Of a stretch of 64,000 bases of DNA, positions 1 through 8,128 are shown one piece after another (positions within the stretch are counted from its first letter, which is position 1; every line of letters starts with the position of its first letter). Under the pieces are notes generated by a model, which was given only the letters and a program-made list of their open reading frames with translations, was not told the DNA's origin and made no database searches. The DNA is taken from positions 28,348 to 92,347 of IMG/VR virus record IMGVR_UViG_3300042010_000040; one strand, given 5' to 3'. Made by a program: the position numbers and the translations under genes. The stretch is from a virus.

Positions 1-15
1 TGACATAAAATACCT

Positions 16-1524
16 TTAAATTAAATAAGAACCAGAGATGAGAATAGATCCCGAAGCGTCAACAGGAAGATAATTTCTTCCCGCACCAAACGGAGTATCC
101 GTCAGGGTTATTTTAGATGCCCCTGACTCAATAAACCCACCTACAACCCCTACCGATGTAATGCTACCAACATTTATGTTGACAATCGTATTGCCACCAG
201 AAGAGCAGGCATAGGGCAAGCCCCTAATTTCCATATTACCTGTTCCTGTGTGGCCGGACCATTGTATTTCAGCATCAAAGGTACATACACCGGAATCAAT
301 TTTGAAGTTTCCTCTTCGGATTTGGTATGTGCATCCACCAGTAGAAGAAGTACCTGCAATATAAGGCAAAAATGTAAATACCCTACCTTGCCACTGTACA
401 TTTCCGGAGTAACTTATTTCCCCGTCGAATACACAAGCCGTTTCATATAAGCTAATCTTACCAGACGTTCCTGTAGCAACGATGGCTTTATCATTGATAT
501 TGGTTTTTGTAGATGTACATCCATTTAAGGTAATACTTGCAGGCCGACCGTCCGAGGTTTTAATTGCTAGGAAAGACGCTGCCATCCCCGCATTTGCCAT
601 GCTGCCGTGAAGTGCGTGGCATCCGTTGAGCACTAGACCCTTAATATTCTGGTATTCGGTAGGTATGCCTGAAGTTGAGGCTGTTGACGTATGGGCAAAA
701 TAGCTGTCCAGCAATGACCCTTCTGCCCCACAACCATTCAATACCATACCATTAATATTACTAAAGACATAACCCCATTTGTTATTATCAGACCCTAGTG
801 CGTCAAAAGAGCTGTAAGTTAGTCCATTAAAAGACCAGCCTGCATCATTTGGATTATTGTATGCCCAACACCTTCTACCTGTGATCGATGTGTGGAACCC
901 ATTAAATACAAATCCGCCCCCCATATTGGTGGAAGACCAGACATTATCCAATGACACCATAAAAGAGTTCTGACTGAAGATGCCATGCCTACCACAGAGC
1001 TGCACCCTTACATTGTCAATATACCCCTGAGAAACGAAATCTGTACTTCCAAGTATACCACCGTTTATGGATATACCATCCCTGCCAGCACCAGTAATGG
1101 CAAGGTGTTCAATACCAAAGTGGACCCCCGGACCAAAGCTAATCCCATCTTCTAAGGGAGATAATCCAGAAAACTCAATAATTGTAGCAATTGGCCCTTG
1201 CCCCCGAATAATAATATTATGAACTTGTCCGGGGGCATACTGAGTGAAGTACAAGGGTTGTGTTATCTTAAACCTTCCTTTTGGAAGTTCAAAAATCCCC
1301 CCACGATACTCAGTATTTGTTTGAAGAAAATCTCTAAGTTCAATAAAGGCTTCAGTGTCATCAGCAACCCCATCACCCACAGCACTGAAATCCTTTATGT
1401 CATCAGATAATTTTTCTTGCAAATTCCTTGCAAACTCATTTGGGCCATAATAAAGAACATCAGTGCTATTCATATCAGGGAGTTCCTTCTGTGAATTCCC
1501 CGTCCAGATATACCCATCTTTCAT
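16..1524 (-). CDS. Tailspike with pectate-lyase-like beta-helix
   Basis: A 502-residue virion protein, probably a receptor-binding or polysaccharide-degrading tailspike at the baseplate. Around residues 45-60 it carries the 'GDGVADDTEAF' signature of the pectate-lyase-3/right-handed beta-helix family. This is followed by a long run of beta-helix-like rungs rich in N, G, S and T (for example 'LVLNGC' and 'ITLNGC'). The ATG start overlaps the 3' end of the preceding small gene by 50 bp, so translation is likely coupled. Enzymatic specificity cannot be read from sequence. It is the last gene of the minus-strand virion operon visible here. A second beta-helix tailspike is encoded at 27173-29869. 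Confidence 0.85.
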   Translation of the reverse strand: MKDGYIWTGNSQKELPDMNSTDVLYYGPNEFARNLQEKLSDDIKDFSAVGDGVADDTEAFIELRDFLQTNTEYRGGIFELPKGRFKITQPLYFTQYAPGQVHNIIIRGQGPIATIIEFSGLSPLEDGISFGPGVHFGIEHLAITGAGRDGISINGGILGSTDFVSQGYIDNVRVQLCGRHGIFSQNSFMVSLDNVWSSTNMGGGFVFNGFHTSITGRRCWAYNNPNDAGWSFNGLTYSSFDALGSDNNKWGYVFSNINGMVLNGCGAEGSLLDSYFAHTSTASTSGIPTEYQNIKGLVLNGCHALHGSMANAGMAASFLAIKTSDGRPASITLNGCTSTKTNINDKAIVATGTSGKISLYETACVFDGEISYSGNVQWQGRVFTFLPYIAGTSSTGGCTYQIRRGNFKIDSGVCTFDAEIQWSGHTGTGNMEIRGLPYACSSGGNTIVNINVGSITSVGVVGGFIESGASKITLTDTPFGAGRNYLPVDASGSILISGSYLI

Positions 1525-1678
1525 CGGGCATTGGTTGTTCGTTAGTTATATCAACCAAAGTGGCCACAAATTCCGGTATAAATCTAAGTTCAATAGGGAT
1601 ATCCGTACCATCATCATAAAGCAGTGGTTTGATAATCTCCTGCACTACGTTGTTCTCTAATCTTGCATATATCTTCAA
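1475..1678 (-). CDS. Small tail-fibre-associated protein
   Basis: A 67-residue protein between two fibre genes, overlapping both (4 bp with the upstream fibre, 50 bp with the downstream tailspike). It begins 'MKIYARLENNVV' and ends in an acidic, aromatic stretch ('WVYLDGEF'), a pattern common in short proteins encoded beside tail fibres. A role in fibre assembly or attachment is inferred from position only. Confidence 0.6.
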   Translation of the reverse strand: MKIYARLENNVVQEIIKPLLYDDGTDIPIELRFIPEFVATLVDITNEQPMPDERWVYLDGEFTEGTP

Positions 1679-2724
1679 AGAGAATACTCCTCTACAATTA
1701 TGATCCCTGCTGCACCAGCACCACCAGCATTGCCACCGGGGATGCTAGCGAGGGAGAGCCCACCGGCACCACCAGCACCAATTGTAGTAGAAGATGCCCC
1801 TGTCCCAGATGCCCCACCAGCAGGACCACCACCACCAAATACGGACGACCCACCACCACCTGAGAAGGTTACAGTGGCAGCAAGGCTAAATGCTACGCTG
1901 CCAGCCGTACCACGGCTGTTTAATATAGAGGCGTTAGACCCTAGGCCACCCGCGCCTGCTGAAGTGATCGCCGGGAATGCACCAATGCCAGATCCGGCTG
2001 GACCTCCACCCCCACCGGTTGCGGTTGCAACAGCGCCAAAACTAGAACTAGCGCCATTAGAACCAGCACTGAATCCAGCCGCACCACCAGCACCACCAGC
2101 ACCTACGGTAACAGCTATTGCCGAGAGTGCACCTGCAACAACACCATCACAATATCCACCTGCACCACCACCACCCCCTGCGGCTGATTGGCCAGCACCA
2201 GTGGCACCTGCCCCACCACCACCACCACCACCCGAGTGCAACTTATATCTAGTAAAAGCTGTCTTTGAGTGTGTAGTAAAAGTTGTTGCTCCTGTTGTCG
2301 TCGCTGCTGCATCATCTACAGAGATTCGCTGAACACCGCCCACATTGGTGTACACAGTTCTGCGTAACAACCTACCTTGAGTTGGAAACGCAACATCCCA
2401 GTAGGTGTGGGTTACATCTGTCACAGGGTTTTGGTTTAAGCTATCAGCTACAGCTACATAAATAGTACCGTCTGAACCTTGGACGTATGAACGCTCACCA
2501 CTTGTGGTGAAATAGTAGTTATCAGTGGCTGACCAAACACTAATACCCTTCTGGAATAAGTGCAGGATTGCATTATCCTGACGGTTCTGTGCAAAGTTCT
2601 CCCACTGAAAAGGTGGGACTTCAGCAGTCCAGCCAGTCTGAATCTTGACATCACTTGGGGCAACAATAGAACCACCAGAGGCCCATTGAAAACTAAAATC
2701 GGGTTTGTTTACTTCAGCAGCCAT
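1675..2724 (-). CDS. Tail fibre with glycine-rich adhesin domain
   Basis: A 349-residue fibre. The N-terminal ~120 residues ('DFSFQWASGG', 'FAQNRQDNAI') look like the baseplate-attachment domain found in many phage fibres. Residues ~165-345 are extremely Gly/Ala/Ser rich with repeated poly-Gly tracts. The protein ends 'IIIVEEYSL', typical of phage glycine-rich receptor-binding tips. Such domains fold as polyglycine sandwiches in the S16/T4-type gp38 adhesins (family knowledge). Loops between the Gly tracts are the likely receptor contacts. The ATG follows an intact gene, and the stop overlaps the next start by 4 bp. The proline-rich antisense frame across it is an artefact of GGN codons. Confidence 0.8.
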   Translation of the reverse strand: MAAEVNKPDFSFQWASGGSIVAPSDVKIQTGWTAEVPPFQWENFAQNRQDNAILHLFQKGISVWSATDNYYFTTSGERSYVQGSDGTIYVAVADSLNQNPVTDVTHTYWDVAFPTQGRLLRRTVYTNVGGVQRISVDDAAATTTGATTFTTHSKTAFTRYKLHSGGGGGGGAGATGAGQSAAGGGGGAGGYCDGVVAGALSAIAVTVGAGGAGGAAGFSAGSNGASSSFGAVATATGGGGGPAGSGIGAFPAITSAGAGGLGSNASILNSRGTAGSVAFSLAATVTFSGGGGSSVFGGGGPAGGASGTGASSTTIGAGGAGGLSLASIPGGNAGGAGAAGIIIVEEYSL

Positions 2725-2738
2725 TATTAAATCCTTTG

Positions 2739-3500
2739 TTAGATGAGCTGAGCATATAGCCCACCCAATGATAAATCACTCAAATCTCCGTAGCCTTTGG
2801 CATTCAGAGCACCTTGAAAACCAAAATAGTTTTCCGCAATAAACTCACCAAAATTGATTCTTACACCAATTGGCTTTGGAATAAATCTAGAAGGGTAACC
2901 GGAGGAATAGGATGTATAAGTAAGTAGTACTTTCTCAAAAGAAGATAACTCTCTCCCTAGCATTACAGTAACTTCAGCATTACCCTCTGCAACAACCAAG
3001 CTCATATCAATTCCAAATATGAATTGCATAAACTCTATGAATTGGTTTGGGGTTACATTTGTATTATTCTTTACAATCTTAGCTTTAATGAACAGTCGAT
3101 ATTGTTCATCTGTAAGGAGTGTGTTCCCAGCTAAGGGATTGTTGATATCGTAATACGGTCCACCAAGTGCTGGGTTATCCAAGTCACCGTAAGATTGAGC
3201 ATCTGGATAGCCAACAAAAGCGAAGAACGTTAATAATGCTGTATCAATAAGCTCTCTTGGTTGGCCTACGATATCGCCAATGATGTCTAATTGAGCACCA
3301 ACAGCAGTGTCAATAGAGCGCTCTTGCATCAATTGACGGAAGACTTCTTGAAGTTCAATCTTTCCGCCAAGGAGGAGTTGGAGGTACTTGTCGAACACAA
3401 TCGGCCCAGAGCCATCTGAATCTAGCATAAACTGCTGAGTCACACGAGAACGTGCTACAGAAAGGTAATCCTCAATATTGAACAAATTCAATTCTGACAT
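2739..3500 (-). CDS. Baseplate protein, DUF2612-like
   Basis: A 253-residue protein directly downstream of the baseplate J gene, the usual place of DUF2612/gpI-type baseplate proteins. The middle region ('AVGAQLDIIGDIVGQPR', then 'LTDEQYRLFIKAKI') matches the family pattern. The C-terminus repeats a short G-Y-G-D-L motif ('YGDLDNPALGG' and 'YGDLSDLSLGG'), which probably anchors the tail fibres. The start is ATG. Role inferred from family and order. Confidence 0.75.
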   Translation of the reverse strand: MSELNLFNIEDYLSVARSRVTQQFMLDSDGSGPIVFDKYLQLLLGGKIELQEVFRQLMQERSIDTAVGAQLDIIGDIVGQPRELIDTALLTFFAFVGYPDAQSYGDLDNPALGGPYYDINNPLAGNTLLTDEQYRLFIKAKIVKNNTNVTPNQFIEFMQFIFGIDMSLVVAEGNAEVTVMLGRELSSFEKVLLTYTSYSSGYPSRFIPKPIGVRINFGEFIAENYFGFQGALNAKGYGDLSDLSLGGLYAQLI

Positions 3501-3509
3501 GCTACCTCC

Positions 3510-4949
3510 TTATGTGATAACTATGTTGACACTGGACAGTGAGGCAATCTCATCGAAGGCTATAATTACGTTCGTAACTCCAACAGGTGCTGGCGAAGTA
3601 CCGATTGTAAGCGATACAACTTCATGTCCCGGAATACTATTGATGGGAGTGTACAGACGACTATAAATCACATCATCACCAGTACCAAAGTTAGCAGTGA
3701 AGTATTCAATTAATGCCGACTTGATAGCATCATTCCCGTTAGGTGGGAAGTTCACATCTGTTGTGATGTTCATGCTAATATAAATTACAACAGGATCTGG
3801 GCGAGAGAAACTAATGTCGTGAGGGAAACCCTGAACATCAGAAATGCTTACAGTGGTGTTGCCATAGCTTAAAATACCAATCGGCTTGTTATCCCAAATA
3901 GCATTAGCAATGTCTGTAGACAATCCCCCGGAAACAATGGGGAGAAAACTGTGTGCAGGAACGCCATTACCGTCTACAACACTTGTGTCATTCTCATAGA
4001 TGGTTACTTCGCTAACATTATCAAGATTGATAAGAGCAGAGTAGATAGCATCTAGCGTATTAGTTGCACGATCAAACTTACCATTGCGGAACCTAAGACG
4101 AAGCTCTTCATCTGTTTCACGATCTTCACCGGGAGTAGCTGCAACTGGGTTGTTTACACTATCCCAACCCAGCATTGGTGTGAGGATTGTGTCAATAGTG
4201 TTTGCAGGCTGTTCAATGATGCCAGATTCTACAGCAACAACTTCGCCAACAGTGCGTACTTTAGTAATACCAAGATTAACAGAAGTGGTAAAGTTTACAG
4301 TCTGGAAGATATCATTCCGATCAATTACAAGAGTCGTTCCAACAACAGAGGCTGTCAGCGTTGGATGAGCACCAGCAATAACACCTTGCAATCCTGCCAA
4401 GATTTCAGCAACAGTAGCACTCGCATCAGATGTAAACGTGATGGTGTTAGAGGTTGTTGTATTGGCATAAGTGATGGTGTAAGCTGTGCTATCTTGTAAG
4501 GTGACTACAGATACGGTAATCCCACTCGCCGTGCTCGGAGATAGAGAAATTGCACCAACTGTAGTGAATTGTTCGCCAGTTGTAGAGCTACTTACAGTTT
4601 GTCCAACAGGGATTAGTGTGTTAGTGTCACCAGCTACAAGAATAGAGGATGTGGTGAAGGTTTGTTCTTTGCGGGTAATGCCCGCATATGCTACAAGGTT
4701 ATCAAGAGCAATACCTGTTGCAGAGTTTGGGTCAAAGGCTGCGTATACTTCTTGGGCAGCTTCCCATAGATCAGCTTCACTTGGAGCAGCTATGGAGATG
4801 AGGCGACCTAGTGCTGAGCTATCTGAAGTGTCAACTTGGTCTCCGGGCTGAATAAGGTCTTGAAAGAGTTGTACTGCTAAAGCTCGGTCATCGGCTAGGA
4901 TGTCGGCCAACCTTTTTATTACGAATCCTTGGTCAGTTACCCCGGCCAT
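3510..4949 (-). CDS. Baseplate J-like protein
   Basis: A 479-residue baseplate wedge protein. The N-terminal part ('RLADILADDRALAV', 'GIALDNLVAYAGI') and the conserved 'ETDEELRLRFR' segment near residue 270 are hallmarks of the Baseplate_J family (P2 gpJ, Mu gp47, T4 gp6 relatives). A Thr/Ser/Val-rich insertion at ~100-230 looks like an extra beta domain. It lies between the gp25/W-like gene and the DUF2612-like gene, the canonical wedge order. ATG start. Confidence 0.9.
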   Translation of the reverse strand: MAGVTDQGFVIKRLADILADDRALAVQLFQDLIQPGDQVDTSDSSALGRLISIAAPSEADLWEAAQEVYAAFDPNSATGIALDNLVAYAGITRKEQTFTTSSILVAGDTNTLIPVGQTVSSSTTGEQFTTVGAISLSPSTASGITVSVVTLQDSTAYTITYANTTTSNTITFTSDASATVAEILAGLQGVIAGAHPTLTASVVGTTLVIDRNDIFQTVNFTTSVNLGITKVRTVGEVVAVESGIIEQPANTIDTILTPMLGWDSVNNPVAATPGEDRETDEELRLRFRNGKFDRATNTLDAIYSALINLDNVSEVTIYENDTSVVDGNGVPAHSFLPIVSGGLSTDIANAIWDNKPIGILSYGNTTVSISDVQGFPHDISFSRPDPVVIYISMNITTDVNFPPNGNDAIKSALIEYFTANFGTGDDVIYSRLYTPINSIPGHEVVSLTIGTSPAPVGVTNVIIAFDEIASLSSVNIVIT

Positions 4950-4963
4950 AAAAGTTCCTTAAA

Positions 4964-5338
4964 TTAATTGATTGGTTGCACAGATATGGGTGCTGTAACT
5001 TCACCAGTAACAACCTTAACTTGAAAGGTTAGGGAATACTGTCTGTTCTGGAAGGTAGATTTAAAAGAAACGATTTCTTTTACACCCTCTTCTTCTAGGA
5101 TTGCTGTTTGAAAAATCAAATCAACAGAGGACTTAGACGTTTGCTTAATCCCAAGAATACGAGAAAGGTAGGGGACACCATAGGTTGTATCGGCAAACCA
5201 CTCAGGTTCCATTGTTAACAGACGAATCTTCAAACGCTGAGCAACAGTTTGAGTAAATGGCTGTGTGGTGTATTCGCGTGTCAAAGGCCCATTGTTCCAA
5301 ACTATGTCATGAGTTTGGGTATCAAGTAGAAAATCAAT
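4964..5338 (-). CDS. Baseplate wedge protein, gp25/W/XkdS-like, probable AUU start
   Basis: About 124 residues. The C-terminal 106 residues ('AQRLKIRLLTMEPEWF', 'TYGVPYLSRILGI') match the small baseplate wedge proteins of the gp25/gpW/XkdS type. The first ATG, GTG or TTG in frame is TTG at 5284, which would remove the conserved N-terminal 'DFLLDTQTHDIVW' segment. A strong GGAGG lies at 5345-5349. The in-frame codons after it are TGT-ATT-ATT-GAT, so initiation at AUU (5338, or 5341) is the best reading. No stop lies between that site and the conserved part. The alternative is a mutated ATG with weak TTG initiation. Confidence 0.7.
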   Translation of the reverse strand: MDFLLDTQTHDIVWNNGPLTREYTTQPFTQTVAQRLKIRLLTMEPEWFADTTYGVPYLSRILGIKQTSKSSVDLIFQTAILEEEGVKEIVSFKSTFQNRQYSLTFQVKVVTGEVTAPISVQPIN

Positions 5339-5350
5339 AATACACCTCCA

Positions 5351-6112
5351 TTATGGGTTAGTTGGTGGAATAACAGCAGGTGCGTGTCTGTGGGTGTTGA
5401 AGATGACACCATTAAAGGTCGCTTGCCCACCGACAAGAGTATAATTTCCTGTCTGACTGTAATCGCCTTGGTGAATTATTGCTCCAATCCATGTTGTGGT
5501 TGGAATATCGACAGTCATCGTCTGTGCATTCAAATTAATTGCACCACTCGCGTTAACAGTGGCATCTGAGCAATTGATAACTACAGGTTGATTTGAAGTG
5601 TTAATTTCAATACTACCATCAGCTTTCAGTCGTACTTCACTCTCAACACCTCCAAGGTTCTGGAACAACACAGCATCACTTGGGTCATGCGTTAAAATGT
5701 GTTTTGCTGGGTTATTAACAGCGGAGCCCGGAGGTTGAATACCGGGGATAAACATTGCATCCCCTTTATCCATCTTTGCAAAGTTCATTGGTGAGGCAGG
5801 GCGACCATTACCAGCTTTCCAACCATCCATGTTACGCATAGAGAAGATGGCAATGCCTGTGCTACCAACTTTGATTGGAAAAGTAAAACCTGCCGTAGAG
5901 GATACTGGGAACGATACTGGGACACCCAACACTTGAGGACGTTCTTTAACAGTGCCATCTTTAAACTTTTGATTGATTGTGGGCTGTATATCTACCATTT
6001 GCCCATTTAAACCATCTCTTACAGCAATAACGATGCACGGTAGGCTAGTATACATATTGTTGATCTTGTTATCAAAACCAGCACCAAGAAGTTCTTGAAC
6101 GTCTGCACTCAT
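5351..6112 (-). CDS. Baseplate central spike protein (gpV/gp138-like)
   Basis: A 253-residue central spike. The N-terminal half is an OB-fold-like domain ('IVIAVRDGLNGQMVDIQP'). The C-terminal ~80 residues have short beta repeats ending in 'NTHRHAPAVIPPTNP'. The H-x-H at the tip resembles the iron-binding His pair of P2 gpV-type spikes (family knowledge), which pierces the outer membrane. ATG start; it overlaps the hub gene stop by 4 bp. Confidence 0.85.
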   Translation of the reverse strand: MSADVQELLGAGFDNKINNMYTSLPCIVIAVRDGLNGQMVDIQPTINQKFKDGTVKERPQVLGVPVSFPVSSTAGFTFPIKVGSTGIAIFSMRNMDGWKAGNGRPASPMNFAKMDKGDAMFIPGIQPPGSAVNNPAKHILTHDPSDAVLFQNLGGVESEVRLKADGSIEINTSNQPVVINCSDATVNASGAINLNAQTMTVDIPTTTWIGAIIHQGDYSQTGNYTLVGGQATFNGVIFNTHRHAPAVIPPTNP

Positions 6113-6999
6113 GATTTAAGAACCTTCTCTAATGAAATGCCTTTGCAATCCGTGTACCAGCTATTATCGCGAAACCCGCCATAGTGACGTAGAGTCTCAA
6201 TCTTGAAATAACCCTGAATCAAAGTATCTTCAAGCAAAACAATATCACCAGCTCTGATATCTGGGTTCAGTAACATTGTCCACTGCACACCGGGTTTCTT
6301 CGCCTTATTCTTTTTAGACTTACGAACTTGTGGATTCACACGGTAAGCAGAACCAATAAGACCTGTGTCTTCACTAATAACGTATGCTTGAGTGAAGTTC
6401 TCAGAGTTAGCCCTGTCGTTGTTATGCATGTACAAGGTGTCTTCTTCAATCTGCCAATCTACTTGATACTTCTCAGACAGCTCATCAAGCATCTCTTTTG
6501 GTGTACCTGATAACGGATAACCATAAATGATTTCATTATTCAGGTTTGTGCCGTTGTATATACCGCGAGATACACCGGGTATAGCTTGCCTGATAGCTTC
6601 AGCAACGTCTTTGACATTACGACCGGGAGCAACCAAAGAGTTCAACACCTCGTGGTTAATTTCTGTGTAAACAGCCCCCATCTGAAGCTGACTCACCAAA
6701 TCAGGACCACTCTTACGAGTTGCAACATTAGTAACACGACCAGAGAAAATACGTTGCAAACTGTTAGTATCTTCATAGCCGCAACTAAATACTGCTGCTG
6801 GGTAGTCTGTATCTAACAGTGCTAGGGTTTCTGGGTCAAGGTTGTACACTTCAATAGAAGCAGAGTTTGTACGGTCTTTGTTGTTCGTACTCTTACTGAT
6901 ATCAAAAGTAACTTGAAGGTTACTTTCTACAAGAACACCTTCAGAAGTATTATAATCCCCAACCGTTAGTTGGAATACCCTGTTCCTTTGATAAATCAT
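6109..6999 (-). CDS. Baseplate hub protein (gpD/gp27/XkdQ-like)
   Basis: A 296-residue hub. N-terminal 'FDISKSTNNKDRTNSASIEVYNL' (split here by wording) and the central 'RIFSGRVTNV' resemble gpD/gp27 hub proteins. 'GTPKEMLDELSEKYQVDWQI' is the LysM-like/pre-sheath segment typical of this class. It lies between the plug and spike genes with 4-bp overlaps, the usual hub-spike pairing. ATG start. Confidence 0.8.
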   Translation of the reverse strand: MIYQRNRVFQLTVGDYNTSEGVLVESNLQVTFDISKSTNNKDRTNSASIEVYNLDPETLALLDTDYPAAVFSCGYEDTNSLQRIFSGRVTNVATRKSGPDLVSQLQMGAVYTEINHEVLNSLVAPGRNVKDVAEAIRQAIPGVSRGIYNGTNLNNEIIYGYPLSGTPKEMLDELSEKYQVDWQIEEDTLYMHNNDRANSENFTQAYVISEDTGLIGSAYRVNPQVRKSKKNKAKKPGVQWTMLLNPDIRAGDIVLLEDTLIQGYFKIETLRHYGGFRDNSWYTDCKGISLEKVLKS

Positions 7000-7001
7000 A
7001 A

Positions 7002-7337
7002 CTACTCTCCGTCGTCATATACATACCACATCAAGTAATATTCGTTGATCTTGTCTGGGTAAACTTTATAAGGTTCTGAGATAATCTCAGCAATCTCTTC
7101 CATCCAGAACCAACCAGTTAGTGGGAAAAGAGCATAGTCTTTGAACATTGGATATCCGGGGACTAATCTTTCCCCCATAACAATTGGATTGTTGTCTTGG
7201 TCCAGTAGATCTAAGAAGTAAGCTTCAGATCTGTCACTGTAGGTGAACCTAAGAATAACTGACAGACCTTGAAAGGATGTGCTATATTCATAGTAAGCAT
7301 CACTAAAGAGTGGAAGAGATACGTATTGTAATGCCAT
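7002..7337 (-). CDS. Small baseplate plug-like protein
   Basis: A 111-residue protein rich in Y, F and L, between the Dit-like and hub genes. Its 'LDLLDQDNNPIVMGERLVPG' core resembles the short plug proteins of small myovirus baseplates encoded at this position (DUF6983-like; tentative). ATG start; the 5' end shares one base with the preceding stop. Confidence 0.6.
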   Translation of the reverse strand: MALQYVSLPLFSDAYYEYSTSFQGLSVILRFTYSDRSEAYFLDLLDQDNNPIVMGERLVPGYPMFKDYALFPLTGWFWMEEIAEIISEPYKVYPDKINEYYLMWYVYDDGE

Positions 7338-8125
7338 TATAACTCCTCCGCTACTTTAGTTTGTGGGTCTACGTCAGGACTTGCACCGTCCGTACCACTG
7401 ACAGGCTTGGGAGTTGGATCTTGCTTACCTTTTGAAGCTTTTGGTGCAGCCTTCTTCTTGAGAGAATTCACAACATCTTGTGGGAGTACAGTCTTCTTCA
7501 ATGTAGCAAAGGTAACTTGTTCAAAGGTTAAATCACAAAACAATCCTTCGCCACTATTGACATCTTCCCTAAAGACCATGCTTGTGATGACGAGATTATT
7601 AATAATCTTCTTAAGAAGTGTCCCGTCATATTCAAACAACCTTACCAACTGAATATTGGGAACAAACTTACCTTTCTTTTCGTTGAAGATAACACCAGCC
7701 ATCAAACCAACAATAGCGTCTTTAACTGTGTCAAGGGTTTGTAGTCTAGGACCGTCAACAATAATTTCGGGGGTACTACTTGAAAGAAATTGACCAATAC
7801 TGTCTGGGATGAATTGTTTTAAAACGCTATCATCTGTAGATGCGACAGAAACTGCTGTTGGTGCTTCGTTAACATTGTAGGGAGTATTACCAACCAAGTC
7901 CTGAATAAGATAACTATTCATGGAAATGTCATAGCCGGTGATAACTGTTGACATTGTGAAGATAGGGTTTTGGCGTATAAAGTGGTCCGATATGGATGCA
8001 CCACTCGCAATAGGGTGCTTTGTTACTTGACCAGAATAATTCTCTGTACTTACCGTAATGGCGTCAAAAAACACGAATCCGCCACCCTCTTCGTTGTCCT
8101 CCCCCCATCTCAAACCAAAGCTCAT
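7337..8125 (-). CDS. Dit-like baseplate/tail protein
   Basis: A 262-residue protein. The N-terminal 'YSGQVTKHPIASGASISDHF' is the Dit-type N-terminal signature (HP-x-x-x-G-x-x-I-x-D-H). The C-terminus is a Lys/Pro-rich linker. It follows the tape measure gene directly, as distal-tail or hub-adaptor genes do. Likely joins the tube to the baseplate hub. ATG start. Confidence 0.75.
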   Translation of the reverse strand: MSFGLRWGEDNEEGGGFVFFDAITVSTENYSGQVTKHPIASGASISDHFIRQNPIFTMSTVITGYDISMNSYLIQDLVGNTPYNVNEAPTAVSVASTDDSVLKQFIPDSIGQFLSSSTPEIIVDGPRLQTLDTVKDAIVGLMAGVIFNEKKGKFVPNIQLVRLFEYDGTLLKKIINNLVITSMVFREDVNSGEGLFCDLTFEQVTFATLKKTVLPQDVVNSLKKKAAPKASKGKQDPTPKPVSGTDGASPDVDPQTKVAEEL

Positions 8126-8128
8126 TCT

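Noticed and set aside
1675-2300. Repeated GGN tracts as a possible tandem DNA repeat or CRISPR
   Set aside because: Irregular glycine codons within a fibre gene; no regular repeat-spacer pattern anywhere in the window.
1700-2332. 210-codon proline-rich plus-strand frame
   Set aside because: Antisense of the GGN-rich glycine tract of the tail fibre; proline richness is a codon artefact.
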